From assembly GCA_027451805.1 (NCBI GenBank), contig DAIDIF010000078.1, positions 1 to 42,752 on the forward strand: a DNA stretch of 42,752 nucleotides, read 5' to 3'. The notes under the pieces were generated by a model. It was not told the DNA's origin, searched no databases, and was given only the letters and a program-made list of their open reading frames with translations. Shown here one piece after another: positions 27,456 through 36,350 of this stretch. The position numbers were made by a program, and so were the translations under genes. Position 1 is the first letter of the stretch, and each line of letters starts with the position of its first letter. This DNA comes from Acidobacteriota bacterium (GTDB lineage Bacteria; Acidobacteriota; Terriglobia; Terriglobales; SCQP01).

Positions 27456-27914
27456 TCACGCACAGATGAGCTCGCTGCGCGAGGGCAGTCTGGGCTCCAG
27501 AATTGCAGGCTCGGCGGCGCGTGCAGAGACCACGCCGGCGGGCGGTGCCGGACGAAGCGGCGATAACTTCTCAATCTGCGTTTTCAGCCAAGTCTCGACC
27601 TCCCGCTCCAGCTTGGGCAGATTGCCTTCGCGTTGCAGGGACCCCAGGGTGCGGCCGCTCGGCTTGAGGCGCAACGCATGGCAGGCGTAGCCGGGAAGCG
27701 CCGGCGCGTTTGGCGCGAGCAGGGCCAGGGGACAGCCGCTGCAACTTCCCGCCCGGCCGTCACTGCCCCGCCGGCAGATGGGCGAATCCAGGAAGATCCA
27801 ACGCGGACGCCAAGGGACATCGGAGTCCTGGCGGTAGCCGCCTTGGCGGAGAAAGTCGAGTTGCTGGCGCAGCGCTTGCAGCACGCCGTCTCGCCGGGGG
27901 GAAGCCAATATCAT
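27456..27914 (-). CDS. Uncharacterised Cys-rich protein (possible zinc-binding)
   Basis: MILASPRRDGVLQALRQQLDFLRQGGYRQ start. C-x10-C-x2-C-x16-C-H pattern. Confidence 0.55.
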   Translation of the reverse strand: MILASPRRDGVLQALRQQLDFLRQGGYRQDSDVPWRPRWIFLDSPICRRGSDGRAGSCSGCPLALLAPNAPALPGYACHALRLKPSGRTLGSLQREGNLPKLEREVETWLKTQIEKLSPLRPAPPAGVVSARAAEPAILEPRLPSRSELICA

Positions 27915-28237
27915 GCCTCTTAAGATGCATTTCACATGCCATAGAGCGCGACCCGTCCGGCGCACAGTACCGGGCACGCGGCAGCGACTGCTTGGGACCA
28001 AGCACCCAGGGGTTGCGCGCTGTACCACAGCGGCCACAGTTTCACGTTCTCATCTTCGTTGCGGCGCTTCGGCCGGACATGGCCAGCAGCGTGCTGCCTT
28101 TCGGGCATGAGGGCGCTCCCATTATCCCCAGACCCGGCGACGCATCATGTCTAATATCACACGACTGATGCTTATCCGGCAGCAGCGCTCCCGGCACACG
28201 CGGTATTCTAGTATCAAGGCGCGAGGCAGCCTGGCGT

Positions 28238-29722
28238 ATGAGGGCAGCCGTCCATAGTGATCCGGTTGCGGATCCGGTCGTTCAGGCCGAAGGCGCTGTC
28301 GCCGAGCCGGAGGAGATCGCGCCGGAGTTGCAGCCGCGAGCGGCTACACGGCGCCGCCCCGCCTGGGTCAAGTGGACGCTCCTGATCGGCGTGCTGGCCG
28401 CGGTCGCCATCGCCGCCGCGCTCTGGCGCGCGCACGCCCGCAACCAGGTCGGCTACGAGACGGTGCAAGTGACGCGGGGAACGGTGCAGGCCAGCATCAC
28501 CGCCACCGGCACGCTCAACCCCGTGGTGGACGTGCTGGTCGGCAGCCAAGTGTCGGGCAACATCAAGGCGCTCTATGCCGACTTCAATACCAAGGTCACC
28601 CAGGGCCAATTGGTGGCGGAGATCGATCCGCAGATTTTTCAGGCCCAGGTGGATCAAGCCCAGGCGGCGGTGAATGCCGCGCACTCCGCGGTTCTGAACG
28701 CCGAGGCCCAGGTGCAGAAGGCACACTCGGACCTGGCCGGGACGATGGCCAACGAAAAGAGCGCGGAGGCGGTGAAGGCGAAGGATGAGGCCAACGCGCT
28801 GGATGCCGACCACCAATTTCAGCGGCAAGACAGCCTGTTCCGGGCGGGCATCATCTCCCAGCAGGACGAAGAGACGGCCAAGGCCGCCCGGGACGCCGCG
28901 GACGCCCAAGTGGCAGCCGATCAGGCGCAGATCGACGCGGCCAAGCAGAACATCGTGTCGGCCCAGGCCGAGGTCCGCGTGGCCGACGCCCAACTGGGTT
29001 CGGCGCAAGCCCAGCGGATCCAGGCGCAGGGCTCGCTCGACCAGGCCAAGGTCAACCTGGCGCACACCCGCATCACCGCTCCGGTGAATGGCACCGTGAT
29101 CGCGCGCAACATGAGCGTCGGCCAGACGGTGGCGGCGTCGTTTCAGTCGCCCACCATCTTTGAGATCGCGCAGGATCTGACCAAGATGCAGGTGGACACC
29201 AACGTGGACGAGTCGGATGTGGCCAACATTTCGGTTGGCCAGACGGCGACGTTCACCGTGGATGCCTATCCCGGCGCCACCTTCCGCGGGCAGGTCACGG
29301 CGGTGCGCAAAGCGCCCATCAGCGTGCAGAACGTGGTGACGTACGACGCCGTGATCGCGGTCGCGAATCCCGACCTCAAGCTGTTTCCCGGCATGACGGC
29401 CAACGTCCGCATCCTAACCCTCAAAGCTGTGAACACGCTCATGGTCCCCAACGCGGTACTTCGCCTGCACCCCAGCGCGGCGGTTCTGGCGCGGGCAGGG
29501 CTGCCGCCGGCGCAGCCCGGCCGCCAGGTCGTGTACGTGATGCAGGACGGGAAGCCGGAAGCGCGGCCGGTTGGGTTTGGCATTTCCGATGGCAAATTCA
29601 CCGCCGTGACCTCCAGCGGCTTGCGCGAAGGCGATTTGGTGGTGGTGATGTTCACCACGCCGGCAACGTCCGCCGCCAGCAGCCCGGTTCCGGGCCCAGG
29701 GCGCCGCGGGCCCGGCTTTTAG
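28238..29722 (+). CDS. MacA/HlyD-type periplasmic adaptor subunit
   Basis: One TM segment, ITATGTLNPVVDVLVGSQVSGNIKALYADFNTKVTQGQLVAEIDP, long coiled coil and KVNLAHTRITAPVNGTVIARNMSVGQTV. Confidence 0.92.
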   Translation: MRAAVHSDPVADPVVQAEGAVAEPEEIAPELQPRAATRRRPAWVKWTLLIGVLAAVAIAAALWRAHARNQVGYETVQVTRGTVQASITATGTLNPVVDVLVGSQVSGNIKALYADFNTKVTQGQLVAEIDPQIFQAQVDQAQAAVNAAHSAVLNAEAQVQKAHSDLAGTMANEKSAEAVKAKDEANALDADHQFQRQDSLFRAGIISQQDEETAKAARDAADAQVAADQAQIDAAKQNIVSAQAEVRVADAQLGSAQAQRIQAQGSLDQAKVNLAHTRITAPVNGTVIARNMSVGQTVAASFQSPTIFEIAQDLTKMQVDTNVDESDVANISVGQTATFTVDAYPGATFRGQVTAVRKAPISVQNVVTYDAVIAVANPDLKLFPGMTANVRILTLKAVNTLMVPNAVLRLHPSAAVLARAGLPPAQPGRQVVYVMQDGKPEARPVGFGISDGKFTAVTSSGLREGDLVVVMFTTPATSAASSPVPGPGRRGPGF

Positions 29723-29735
29723 GAACGGGCCGCCC

Positions 29736-30467
29736 GTGGCACCGCTGATCGACGTCCGCAATCTAAAGAAGACCTACCGGCTGGGCGAGGTGGAAGTGAA
29801 GGCGCTGGCCGGCGTGACGCTGCGCATCGCGCGCGGCGAATATGTAGCCATCATGGGGCCCTCCGGCTCGGGCAAATCCACCTTTATGAACCTGCTTGGC
29901 TGCCTCGACCGTCCCACCTCCGGCCAATACCGGCTGGGAGGCATCCCCGTGGAGAGCCTGGACCGCGATCAACTGGCGGAGATTCGCAACCAGAAGATCG
30001 GCTTCATCTTTCAGAACTTCAACCTGCTGCCCCGGATGACCACGCTGGAAAACGTGGCGTTGCCGATGCTCTATCGGGAAGCCGCGGCGCCGGACGCGAA
30101 CCAGCGGGCGCGGCGCGCGCTGGCGCTGGTCGGCCTGGCGGGGCGGGAACTGAGCCTGCCCACGCAACTCTCCGGCGGGCAGCAGCAACGGGTGGCGATC
30201 GCGCGCGCGCTGATCAATCAGCCGGAAATTCTGCTGGCCGACGAGCCTACCGGCGCGTTGGACTCGAAAACCGGCGCCGGGATCATGGACCTTTTCGATC
30301 AGGTCAACCGCGAGCAGGCGCTCACCGTCATTCTGGTCACGCACTCGGATGAGGTTGCCGCGCACGCCGACCGCATCATCGGGTTTCGCGATGGCCTGGT
30401 GGTCAGCGACCAGCTCCGCCGGCCCTCCGCGAACCCAGCCGAGCTGGCCCGAGAGGCGGCGCGATGA
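29736..30467 (+). CDS. ABC transporter ATP-binding protein (MacB/LolD type)
   Basis: Walker [24 protein letters not shown] signature and Walker [13 protein letters not shown]. Confidence 0.95.
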   Translation: MAPLIDVRNLKKTYRLGEVEVKALAGVTLRIARGEYVAIMGPSGSGKSTFMNLLGCLDRPTSGQYRLGGIPVESLDRDQLAEIRNQKIGFIFQNFNLLPRMTTLENVALPMLYREAAAPDANQRARRALALVGLAGRELSLPTQLSGGQQQRVAIARALINQPEILLADEPTGALDSKTGAGIMDLFDQVNREQALTVILVTHSDEVAAHADRIIGFRDGLVVSDQLRRPSANPAELAREAAR

Positions 30468-31699
30468 ACAAGCTGAAGTCCTCCATTCGCATTGCGCTCG
30501 GTGCGCTGATGATGAACAAGCTGCGTTCGGCGCTGACCATGCTGGGCATTGTCATCGGCGTCGCCAGCGTGATCGCCACCGTATCCATCGGTTCGGGCGC
30601 CACCGAGCGCATCCAAGCGCAAATCGCCAGCATCGGCAGCAACATCATCATCGTGATTCCGGGCAGCACCACCAGCTCGGGGCTGCACCTGGGCGCGGGC
30701 AATGCGGTGACGCTGACCGAGACCGACGCCAAGGAACTGGCGTCGCAGTGCCCGGCGATCGCGCTGGCGGTGCCCATGGTGCGGGGCGGCGCCCAGGTGG
30801 TCTACGAGAGCAACAACTGGGCCACCATGGTCTTTGGCGTGACGCCCGACTATCTCGCGATCCGCGACCTTTCCATCGCCGCTGGGAGCGACTTCACCCA
30901 GCAGGATGTGGCCGCGGCCAACAAGGTCGCCGTGCTCGGCCAGACCGTGGTGGACAACCTGTTTGCCGGCGCCAACCCCATCGGCGCCGCCATCCGCATC
31001 AAGAATGTGCCCTTCACCGTGGTCGGCGTGCTCGCACCGAAAGGCCAGTCCTCCAGCGGGCAGGATCAGGACGACGTCATCCTGCTCCCCATCTCCACCG
31101 CCAAGCGCAAGGTGATCGGCATCAACGCCGCCAACGCGGACGCGGTGAACACCATCATGCTGCAGGCGACCTCCGCCGCCCAAATGCAGGCGGCGCAGGA
31201 CGAGGCGGAGGCGCTGCTGCGCCAGCGCCATCATCTCCAGGCCGGCGAAGCCGACGACTTCTCGATCCGCAACTTGCAGGATCTGTTTGCCGCGCAGGAA
31301 GCGTCGTCGAACATCATGGCGATGATGCTCGCCGCAGTAGCCTCCATCTCACTGCTGGTGGGCGGCATCGGGATCATGAACATCATGTTGATCTCGGTGC
31401 GCGAGCGCACCCACGAGATCGGCTTGCGCCAGGCGGTCGGCGCCAAGACACGCGATATTTTGTCGCAGTTCCTGGTGGAGGCGGTGACGCTGTCGCTGGC
31501 GGGAGGGCTGGCCGGCATCGTGCTCGGCATTCTGGCGTCGGTGCTGATTTCCCGCATGGCGGGGTGGGCGACCTCGGTGGGGCCGGGCGCGGTGCTGTTG
31601 GCGGTCTTCTTCTCCGCCCTGGTCGGCATCGCCTTTGGCTACTACCCGGCGCGCCAGGCCGCCTATCTCGATCCGATCGAAGCCCTGCGCTACGAATGA
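30464..31699 (+). CDS. ABC transporter permease (MacB/FtsX type)
   Basis: SALTMLGIVIGVASVIATVSIGSGA and GGIGIMNIMLISVRERTHEIGLRQAVGAKTRDIL. ATGA overlap with the ATPase gene. Confidence 0.94.
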   Translation: MNKLKSSIRIALGALMMNKLRSALTMLGIVIGVASVIATVSIGSGATERIQAQIASIGSNIIIVIPGSTTSSGLHLGAGNAVTLTETDAKELASQCPAIALAVPMVRGGAQVVYESNNWATMVFGVTPDYLAIRDLSIAAGSDFTQQDVAAANKVAVLGQTVVDNLFAGANPIGAAIRIKNVPFTVVGVLAPKGQSSSGQDQDDVILLPISTAKRKVIGINAANADAVNTIMLQATSAAQMQAAQDEAEALLRQRHHLQAGEADDFSIRNLQDLFAAQEASSNIMAMMLAAVASISLLVGGIGIMNIMLISVRERTHEIGLRQAVGAKTRDILSQFLVEAVTLSLAGGLAGIVLGILASVLISRMAGWATSVGPGAVLLAVFFSALVGIAFGYYPARQAAYLDPIEALRYE

Positions 31700-31806
31700 G
31701 GCGAGCCGTACCTGCACCCGCGCAGCCAGGCGGCGCCGGGAGGCGGCGCGACGAAGGCCCCGGCGGGATAGACTGAGGGCGCGCACTTCCCTTCCCTCCC
31801 TTGCCG

Positions 31807-33009
31807 ATGCCCGCCGCACTGATTATCTTTGCCGCCGCCTACGCCGTGATCGCCTTGGGGCGGCTGCCCGGGCTGCGCGTGGACCGCACCGGAGCGGCGG
31901 TGATCGGGGCGGCGCTGATGCTGGCCTTCGGCGTGCTCACGCCCCCGGCGGCGTACCGCGCCGTGGACGGCAATACGCTGGCGCTGCTGTTCGGTATGAT
32001 GATCGTCACCGCCAACCTGCGGCTGGCCGGCGTCTTCGCCTGGCTGGGAGCCAACGTGGCGCGGCGGGCGCGGCATCCGCTCGGGCTGCTGGCTGGCATC
32101 GTCCTCGTTGCCGGGGTTCTCTCCGCCTTTTTCGTCAATGATGCGGTCTGTGTGGCGCTGACGCCGCTGGTGTTGGAGATTGTCGACGCGCTCGGGCGGG
32201 ACGCGGTGCCGTATCTGCTGGCGCTGGCCATGGCCTCGAACGCGGGCAGCGTGGCCACCATCACCGGCAATCCGCAGAACATGATGATCGCCAGCTTCTC
32301 CGGCATCGGTTACCGCAGCTTTGCGGCGGCGCTGGCGCCGGTGGCGGCGGTCGCGCTGGCGATCGTCTTCGCCGTGATTGCGCTGCTGCACCGGCGGGAG
32401 TTCTTCTCCGGCGCACGGCTGCAGGCGCCGGCTCAGCCGGTACGGGTGGCGAGAGGCCTCGCCTGGAAGGCGGTCACAGTGGCGGTGGGTATCGTGATCG
32501 CGCTCTTCGCCGGCGTGCCCGCGCCGACGGCGGCGCTGCTGGGCGGCGCTGCCTTGCTGCTCACGCGGCGGCTGAAGCCGGAACGCGTCTACCGCGAAGT
32601 GGACTGGCCGTTGCTGGCGATGTTCGCCGGCCTGTTCGTGATCGTGGCGGGGCTGGAGACGACGCGCGCCATGCAGGGGCTGACGGCGGCGGCCGCCGGG
32701 CTGGGGCTGAACTCGACCGGCGTGCTCAGCGCGGTGTCGGCCGGCCTGTCCAACCTGGTGAGCAATGTGCCCGCGGTCTTGCTGTTCAAGCCGCTGGTGC
32801 CCCACCTGGCCCGCCCCCGGCAGGCCTGGTTGGCGCTGGCCATGTCGTCCACCCTGGCCGGCAACCTGACGCCGGTGGGCTCCGTCGCCAACCTGATTGT
32901 CTTGCAGCGGGCGCTGCCCCAGCGCCGGATCGGGTTTTGGGCCTACGTCCGCGTGGGCCTGCTTGTCACCGGGCTGACGCTGGCCGCAGGCGTGCTTCTG
33001 CTTCGGTAG
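31807..33009 (+). CDS. SLC13/ArsB-NhaD superfamily anion permease
   Basis: LSAFFVNDAVCVALTPLVLEIV, SNAGSVATITGNPQNMMIASFSGIGY and multiple TM segments. TTG at 31801 is an alternative start. Confidence 0.85.
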   Translation: MPAALIIFAAAYAVIALGRLPGLRVDRTGAAVIGAALMLAFGVLTPPAAYRAVDGNTLALLFGMMIVTANLRLAGVFAWLGANVARRARHPLGLLAGIVLVAGVLSAFFVNDAVCVALTPLVLEIVDALGRDAVPYLLALAMASNAGSVATITGNPQNMMIASFSGIGYRSFAAALAPVAAVALAIVFAVIALLHRREFFSGARLQAPAQPVRVARGLAWKAVTVAVGIVIALFAGVPAPTAALLGGAALLLTRRLKPERVYREVDWPLLAMFAGLFVIVAGLETTRAMQGLTAAAAGLGLNSTGVLSAVSAGLSNLVSNVPAVLLFKPLVPHLARPRQAWLALAMSSTLAGNLTPVGSVANLIVLQRALPQRRIGFWAYVRVGLLVTGLTLAAGVLLLR

Positions 33010-33051
33010 TTCCTTTCCGGGCGCGGCACGGCGACCTTCGGCCGGCGGAGG

Positions 33052-33744
33052 CTACTGCCCCGTGGCTGGCGTGCCGTCGGACCAGTGGCGGGTGGCGACG
33101 ATGAAGACGGCGATCGGCGCGGGGTCAAGCTGGCCGGCCAGGCCGATGGGCGAGCCCGGCAGGTCGGCCCCCATTTCCCCCGGCGCGATAGCCGGAACAT
33201 AGAACATCACGTGCGCCAGGTTGCCGCCGGATTCGGTCAGATCAGAGCCCTTCGCCAGCATGTAGGAAATCGCGTTCGGCTCCAGCCGCGGCAGCCGATG
33301 AGCCGCCATGGCGGTTTGCAGGCCCGCCAGGATGCCCTTCTGCGTGCGGCGGGCCAGCGCGAGCTGGGTGCGTAGCAGAAGGAAAGGCAGTACCGATCGC
33401 GCGGCGGGCGGGTTGAGGCAGTTGGCGCCGCGAATCTTGGGACTCCAGAACTTGGAGGCATGGAAGGGGCTGTCCCACGAGCGCTCGACCAAGCAAACGA
33501 AGCCGTCGGCGCCCGGAGCGGCGGTCACGTAACCGTGCCTCGTCAGCGCCAGCACGGTCGCACGGCTGGAGATGGCAGGCGGAGCGGCGCTGCGCGCCAG
33601 CGCGATTTCGGCGGCGCGGGGCATGAGATAGCGAGCGACCGGCGCCATATGCGGGAACGGCGCGGGCTTCGCCTGGGCCGGAAGCCGAACGGCGAGGAGC
33701 AGGAGTGCGGCCAGGGCCGCCAGGGCGGACGTTTTGGAGTTCAT
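33052..33744 (-). CDS. Secreted protein of unknown function
   Basis: Signal peptide MNSKTSALAALAALLLLAVRLPAQA, then FVCLVERSWDSPFHASKFWSPKIRGANCLNPPAARS and SYMLAKGSDLTESGGNLAHVMFYVP. Directly downstream of the sigma factor gene. Confidence 0.75.
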   Translation of the reverse strand: MNSKTSALAALAALLLLAVRLPAQAKPAPFPHMAPVARYLMPRAAEIALARSAAPPAISSRATVLALTRHGYVTAAPGADGFVCLVERSWDSPFHASKFWSPKIRGANCLNPPAARSVLPFLLLRTQLALARRTQKGILAGLQTAMAAHRLPRLEPNAISYMLAKGSDLTESGGNLAHVMFYVPAIAPGEMGADLPGSPIGLAGQLDPAPIAVFIVATRHWSDGTPATGQ

Positions 33745-33752
33745 CAAGGGCC

Positions 33753-35003
33753 TCACCAACCTCGACGCGCCAGCGCACGGCTTTTCGACAGCAAATGATC
33801 GCGAACGGCCGGATCGGGGCTGAGGCTGACGGCCAGGTCGTAGGCGGTGCGGGCTTCATTGCCGCGGCCGAGCTGCTGGAGCACATGGCCGCGCAAGGCC
33901 CAGTAAGGCTGGTAAGAAGCGGCGACCTTCGGGTCCAGCGTATCGAGCTGGGCGAGACCGGCGGCGGGGCCGCTGGCTTCGGCCACGGCGGCGGCGTGGG
34001 CGGTGCAGGCGCCGATGGACGGCGCCAGGCGGACAATCTGTTCGTAGAAGCCGGCGATGGCCGCCCAATCGGTAAGACCGGTGCGGGCGCGCTCGACGTG
34101 GGCCGACTGAATCGCCGCCTCCCATTGAAAGCGTCCCGGGCGACGGCGCGCCGCGGCGCGCGCCAGCAGGCTTTCGGCTTCGGCAATCAGCGGCTGGTCC
34201 CACCGGTGCGCCTCCTGCTGGGAGAGCGGGAGGTAGGCTCCGCCGGCGGAGCGGCGGGCAGGCCGGCGAGCGTGGCAGTAGAGCATGAGGGCGAGCAGGC
34301 CGGCGACTTCGGGCTCGTCGGGCAGCAGTCTCAGCAAGTCGCGGCCGATCCAGATGGCCTCGTCCGCAAGCTTGGGGCCTTGGTCGTTGCCGCCTTGGAG
34401 CGCGTCCCAACCCAATCCAAAGGCGGCGTAGACGGCCTCAAGCACGGCCTCGAGCCGCTGCGGCAGATCCTCGCTTCCGGGAACCTCAAACCGCAGTCCT
34501 TCGTCGCGTATCCTGGCTTTCGCGCGCACCAACCGCTGACCCATCGCCGCCGGGGAGACGAGGAACGCCTGCGCGATGGCGGCAGCGTCGAGGCCGAGCA
34601 CGGTTTGCAGCATCAGCGGGGCGCGCAGCGCGGAATCGATGGCGGGGTGGGTGCATACGAAGAGCAGCTTGAGGCGCTCGTCCGGGAACTCGAAAGCCGC
34701 GGGCGCCGGCGCACTGCCGTGCAGGAGGAGCAGCGCCGGCTCGCTCGCCGCCACCACGCGCTGGTGGCGGACGGCGTCGGTCAGCGCATTGCGCGCCGCG
34801 GTCAGCAGCCAGGCTTCGGGCTGGGCGGGCACGCCGTCGCGCGGCCAGGTGCGGAGCGCGGCCACCAGGGCATCGCTGAGCGCATCCTCGGCGGCGGCCA
34901 GATCGCGGCAGCGGGCGGTCAGATAGGCGAGCAAGCGGCCGTAGGCGGCGCGGGCAACGCGCTCGACCGCGCGGCGGGCCTCGTCCTGGGCATCGGCGTT
35001 CAT
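33753..35003 (-). CDS. ECF RNA polymerase sigma factor, ECF42-like (DUF6596) with TPR-like C-terminal extension
   Basis: AYGRLLAYLTARCRDLAAAEDALSDALVAALRTWPRDGVPAQPEAWLLTAARNALTDAVRHQR, LLFVCTHPAIDSALRAPLMLQTVLGLDAAAIAQAFLVSPAAMGQRLVRAKARI. Confidence 0.92.
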   Translation of the reverse strand: MNADAQDEARRAVERVARAAYGRLLAYLTARCRDLAAAEDALSDALVAALRTWPRDGVPAQPEAWLLTAARNALTDAVRHQRVVAASEPALLLLHGSAPAPAAFEFPDERLKLLFVCTHPAIDSALRAPLMLQTVLGLDAAAIAQAFLVSPAAMGQRLVRAKARIRDEGLRFEVPGSEDLPQRLEAVLEAVYAAFGLGWDALQGGNDQGPKLADEAIWIGRDLLRLLPDEPEVAGLLALMLYCHARRPARRSAGGAYLPLSQQEAHRWDQPLIAEAESLLARAAARRRPGRFQWEAAIQSAHVERARTGLTDWAAIAGFYEQIVRLAPSIGACTAHAAAVAEASGPAAGLAQLDTLDPKVAASYQPYWALRGHVLQQLGRGNEARTAYDLAVSLSPDPAVRDHLLSKSRALARRGW

Positions 35004-35374
35004 TCCCCCCCGGTGATGCCGCGCTTGGCTGCGGGCGCCAGCGGACGGACCTCGACCGCGCCCGCGGCGGCGGCGGGGCAGCGCGCCGCCCAGGCGACGG
35101 CCGCGTCCAGCGACGCCAGCTCAAGGATGGCCACGCCGGCCAACTGCTCCTTGGTATCGGCGTAAGGGCCGTCCTGGACGTGGCGCTTGCCGCCGGTGAT
35201 GCGGACGGTGGCGCCCGTATGCGGCAGATCGAGCGGATCACCGCCGACATGGACGCCGGCCTCGACCATCGCCTGGTAATAGACGCGCCAGGCGGCGCGG
35301 TAAGGGTCGGGATCTTCGTTGGCGCGCGAGGCGAATGCCTCCGGCGTTTCATAGACGAGCATGGCGAAGCGCAT
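35000..35374 (-). CDS. YciI/DGPF-type protein (YCII-related)
   Basis: MRFAMLVYETPEAF and DGPYADTKEQLAGVAILE. ATGA overlap with the sigma factor. Confidence 0.9.
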   Translation of the reverse strand: MRFAMLVYETPEAFASRANEDPDPYRAAWRVYYQAMVEAGVHVGGDPLDLPHTGATVRITGGKRHVQDGPYADTKEQLAGVAILELASLDAAVAWAARCPAAAAGAVEVRPLAPAAKRGITGGE

Positions 35375-35408
35375 GGATTCTTCCCTAAGGCAATGCTGCC
35401 GCTAAGGA

Positions 35409-35438
35409 TATGACGAGCGGCGGCGCGACGGTTCGACA
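35409..35438 (-). promoter_or_regulatory. Candidate ECF-dependent promoter TGTCGAA-N16-CGTCATA upstream of the YciI-sigma-orphan operon
   Basis: Minus strand: TGTCGAA at 35438-35432, CGTCATA at 35415-35409; start codon at 35374. Confidence 0.6.
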
Positions 35439-35466
35439 GGCCGGGCCGCGTGGCCGCTCGGGTGCG

Positions 35467-36303
35467 CTAAAGGACGACGAAGACAAGTGCCGCCAGGTTG
35501 GCGGCAACAAGAAGCAGTCCGGCACGGCGGAGGCGGCGGGGCGCGGGGGGACGGGCGAGCCAGAAGACGGTCAGGGCGGCAATCGGGGCCAGAGCGAGGG
35601 AATAACGCACCGGCGCCAGGCCGCCGGTCGCGACCCCGAAGGCCACCACCAAGCCGGCAACGGCGAGTTGGGCGGCAGATAACAGGCCGGCGCGTGAACC
35701 GCGCTTGGCGCGGACGATGATCCCGCGCACGGCGAGCATGCCGGCCGTCATGGCGCACGACCACAGCAGCGTCAGCCCGATCGCGGCGACGGGAGGCAGA
35801 CCGCCGGCCAGCGCCACCGGCAGCGAGGCCCAGACCAGCGCCAGTCCGGCGCTGAGCTCGCCCGCCAGGCTGCGCTCGCCGCCCGCCACCGCCAGCAGCG
35901 AAGCGATCGCGCCCAGGGCCATTGCCGGCAAGAACGCTGCCGTCGGGATCAACGGCGCCATCAGAATGGCGGCTGTCGCCGTCGCCATCGCCGCCGGCAA
36001 GAGCAGGCAGATCAGCAACAGCGCGCGCGCGCCGCGGCGCTGCAGTTGCGCTTTGCCGCGGCGGCCGACAAGGATCAGCAGCGGCTCGTGCGCCCAAAAG
36101 GCGAGAAAACACGCAAGCGTCCAGAGGGCGGCGTTCCAGCCGGGCCGCACCAACAGCCAAGCCGCGGCCATCGGAAAACCGAATTGCGCATAGGCGCCAT
36201 GCTCATGCGGCAAAAGCAATCCGATGTGGTGCTTGACCCGGCCTTGGGGGATTGCGCCCACTTTCTGCGCGTTATCACCCAGACTTGCAATGGAAAAAGC
36301 CAC
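35467..36303 (-). CDS. YwiC-like integral membrane protein
   Basis: LLPHEHGAYAQFGFPMAAAWLL followed by multiple TM segments. Start uncertain: GTG 36303, ATG 36339 or ATG 36384. Confidence 0.75.
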   Translation of the reverse strand: MAFSIASLGDNAQKVGAIPQGRVKHHIGLLLPHEHGAYAQFGFPMAAAWLLVRPGWNAALWTLACFLAFWAHEPLLILVGRRGKAQLQRRGARALLLICLLLPAAMATATAAILMAPLIPTAAFLPAMALGAIASLLAVAGGERSLAGELSAGLALVWASLPVALAGGLPPVAAIGLTLLWSCAMTAGMLAVRGIIVRAKRGSRAGLLSAAQLAVAGLVVAFGVATGGLAPVRYSLALAPIAALTVFWLARPPAPRRLRRAGLLLVAANLAALVFVVL

Positions 36304-36350
36304 AAAACCGTAGTAGGCAGTTCGGTTGCCGAATTGCATTGAGAAGAGGC

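Noticed and set aside
31690-32805. 371-aa minus-strand ORF and others such as 33705-35165 (+), 38255-39631 (+) and 12218-13537 (+)
   Set aside because: Antisense to clear transporter, sigma and protease genes. Composition is His/Arg/Gln/Gly-biased and motif-free.
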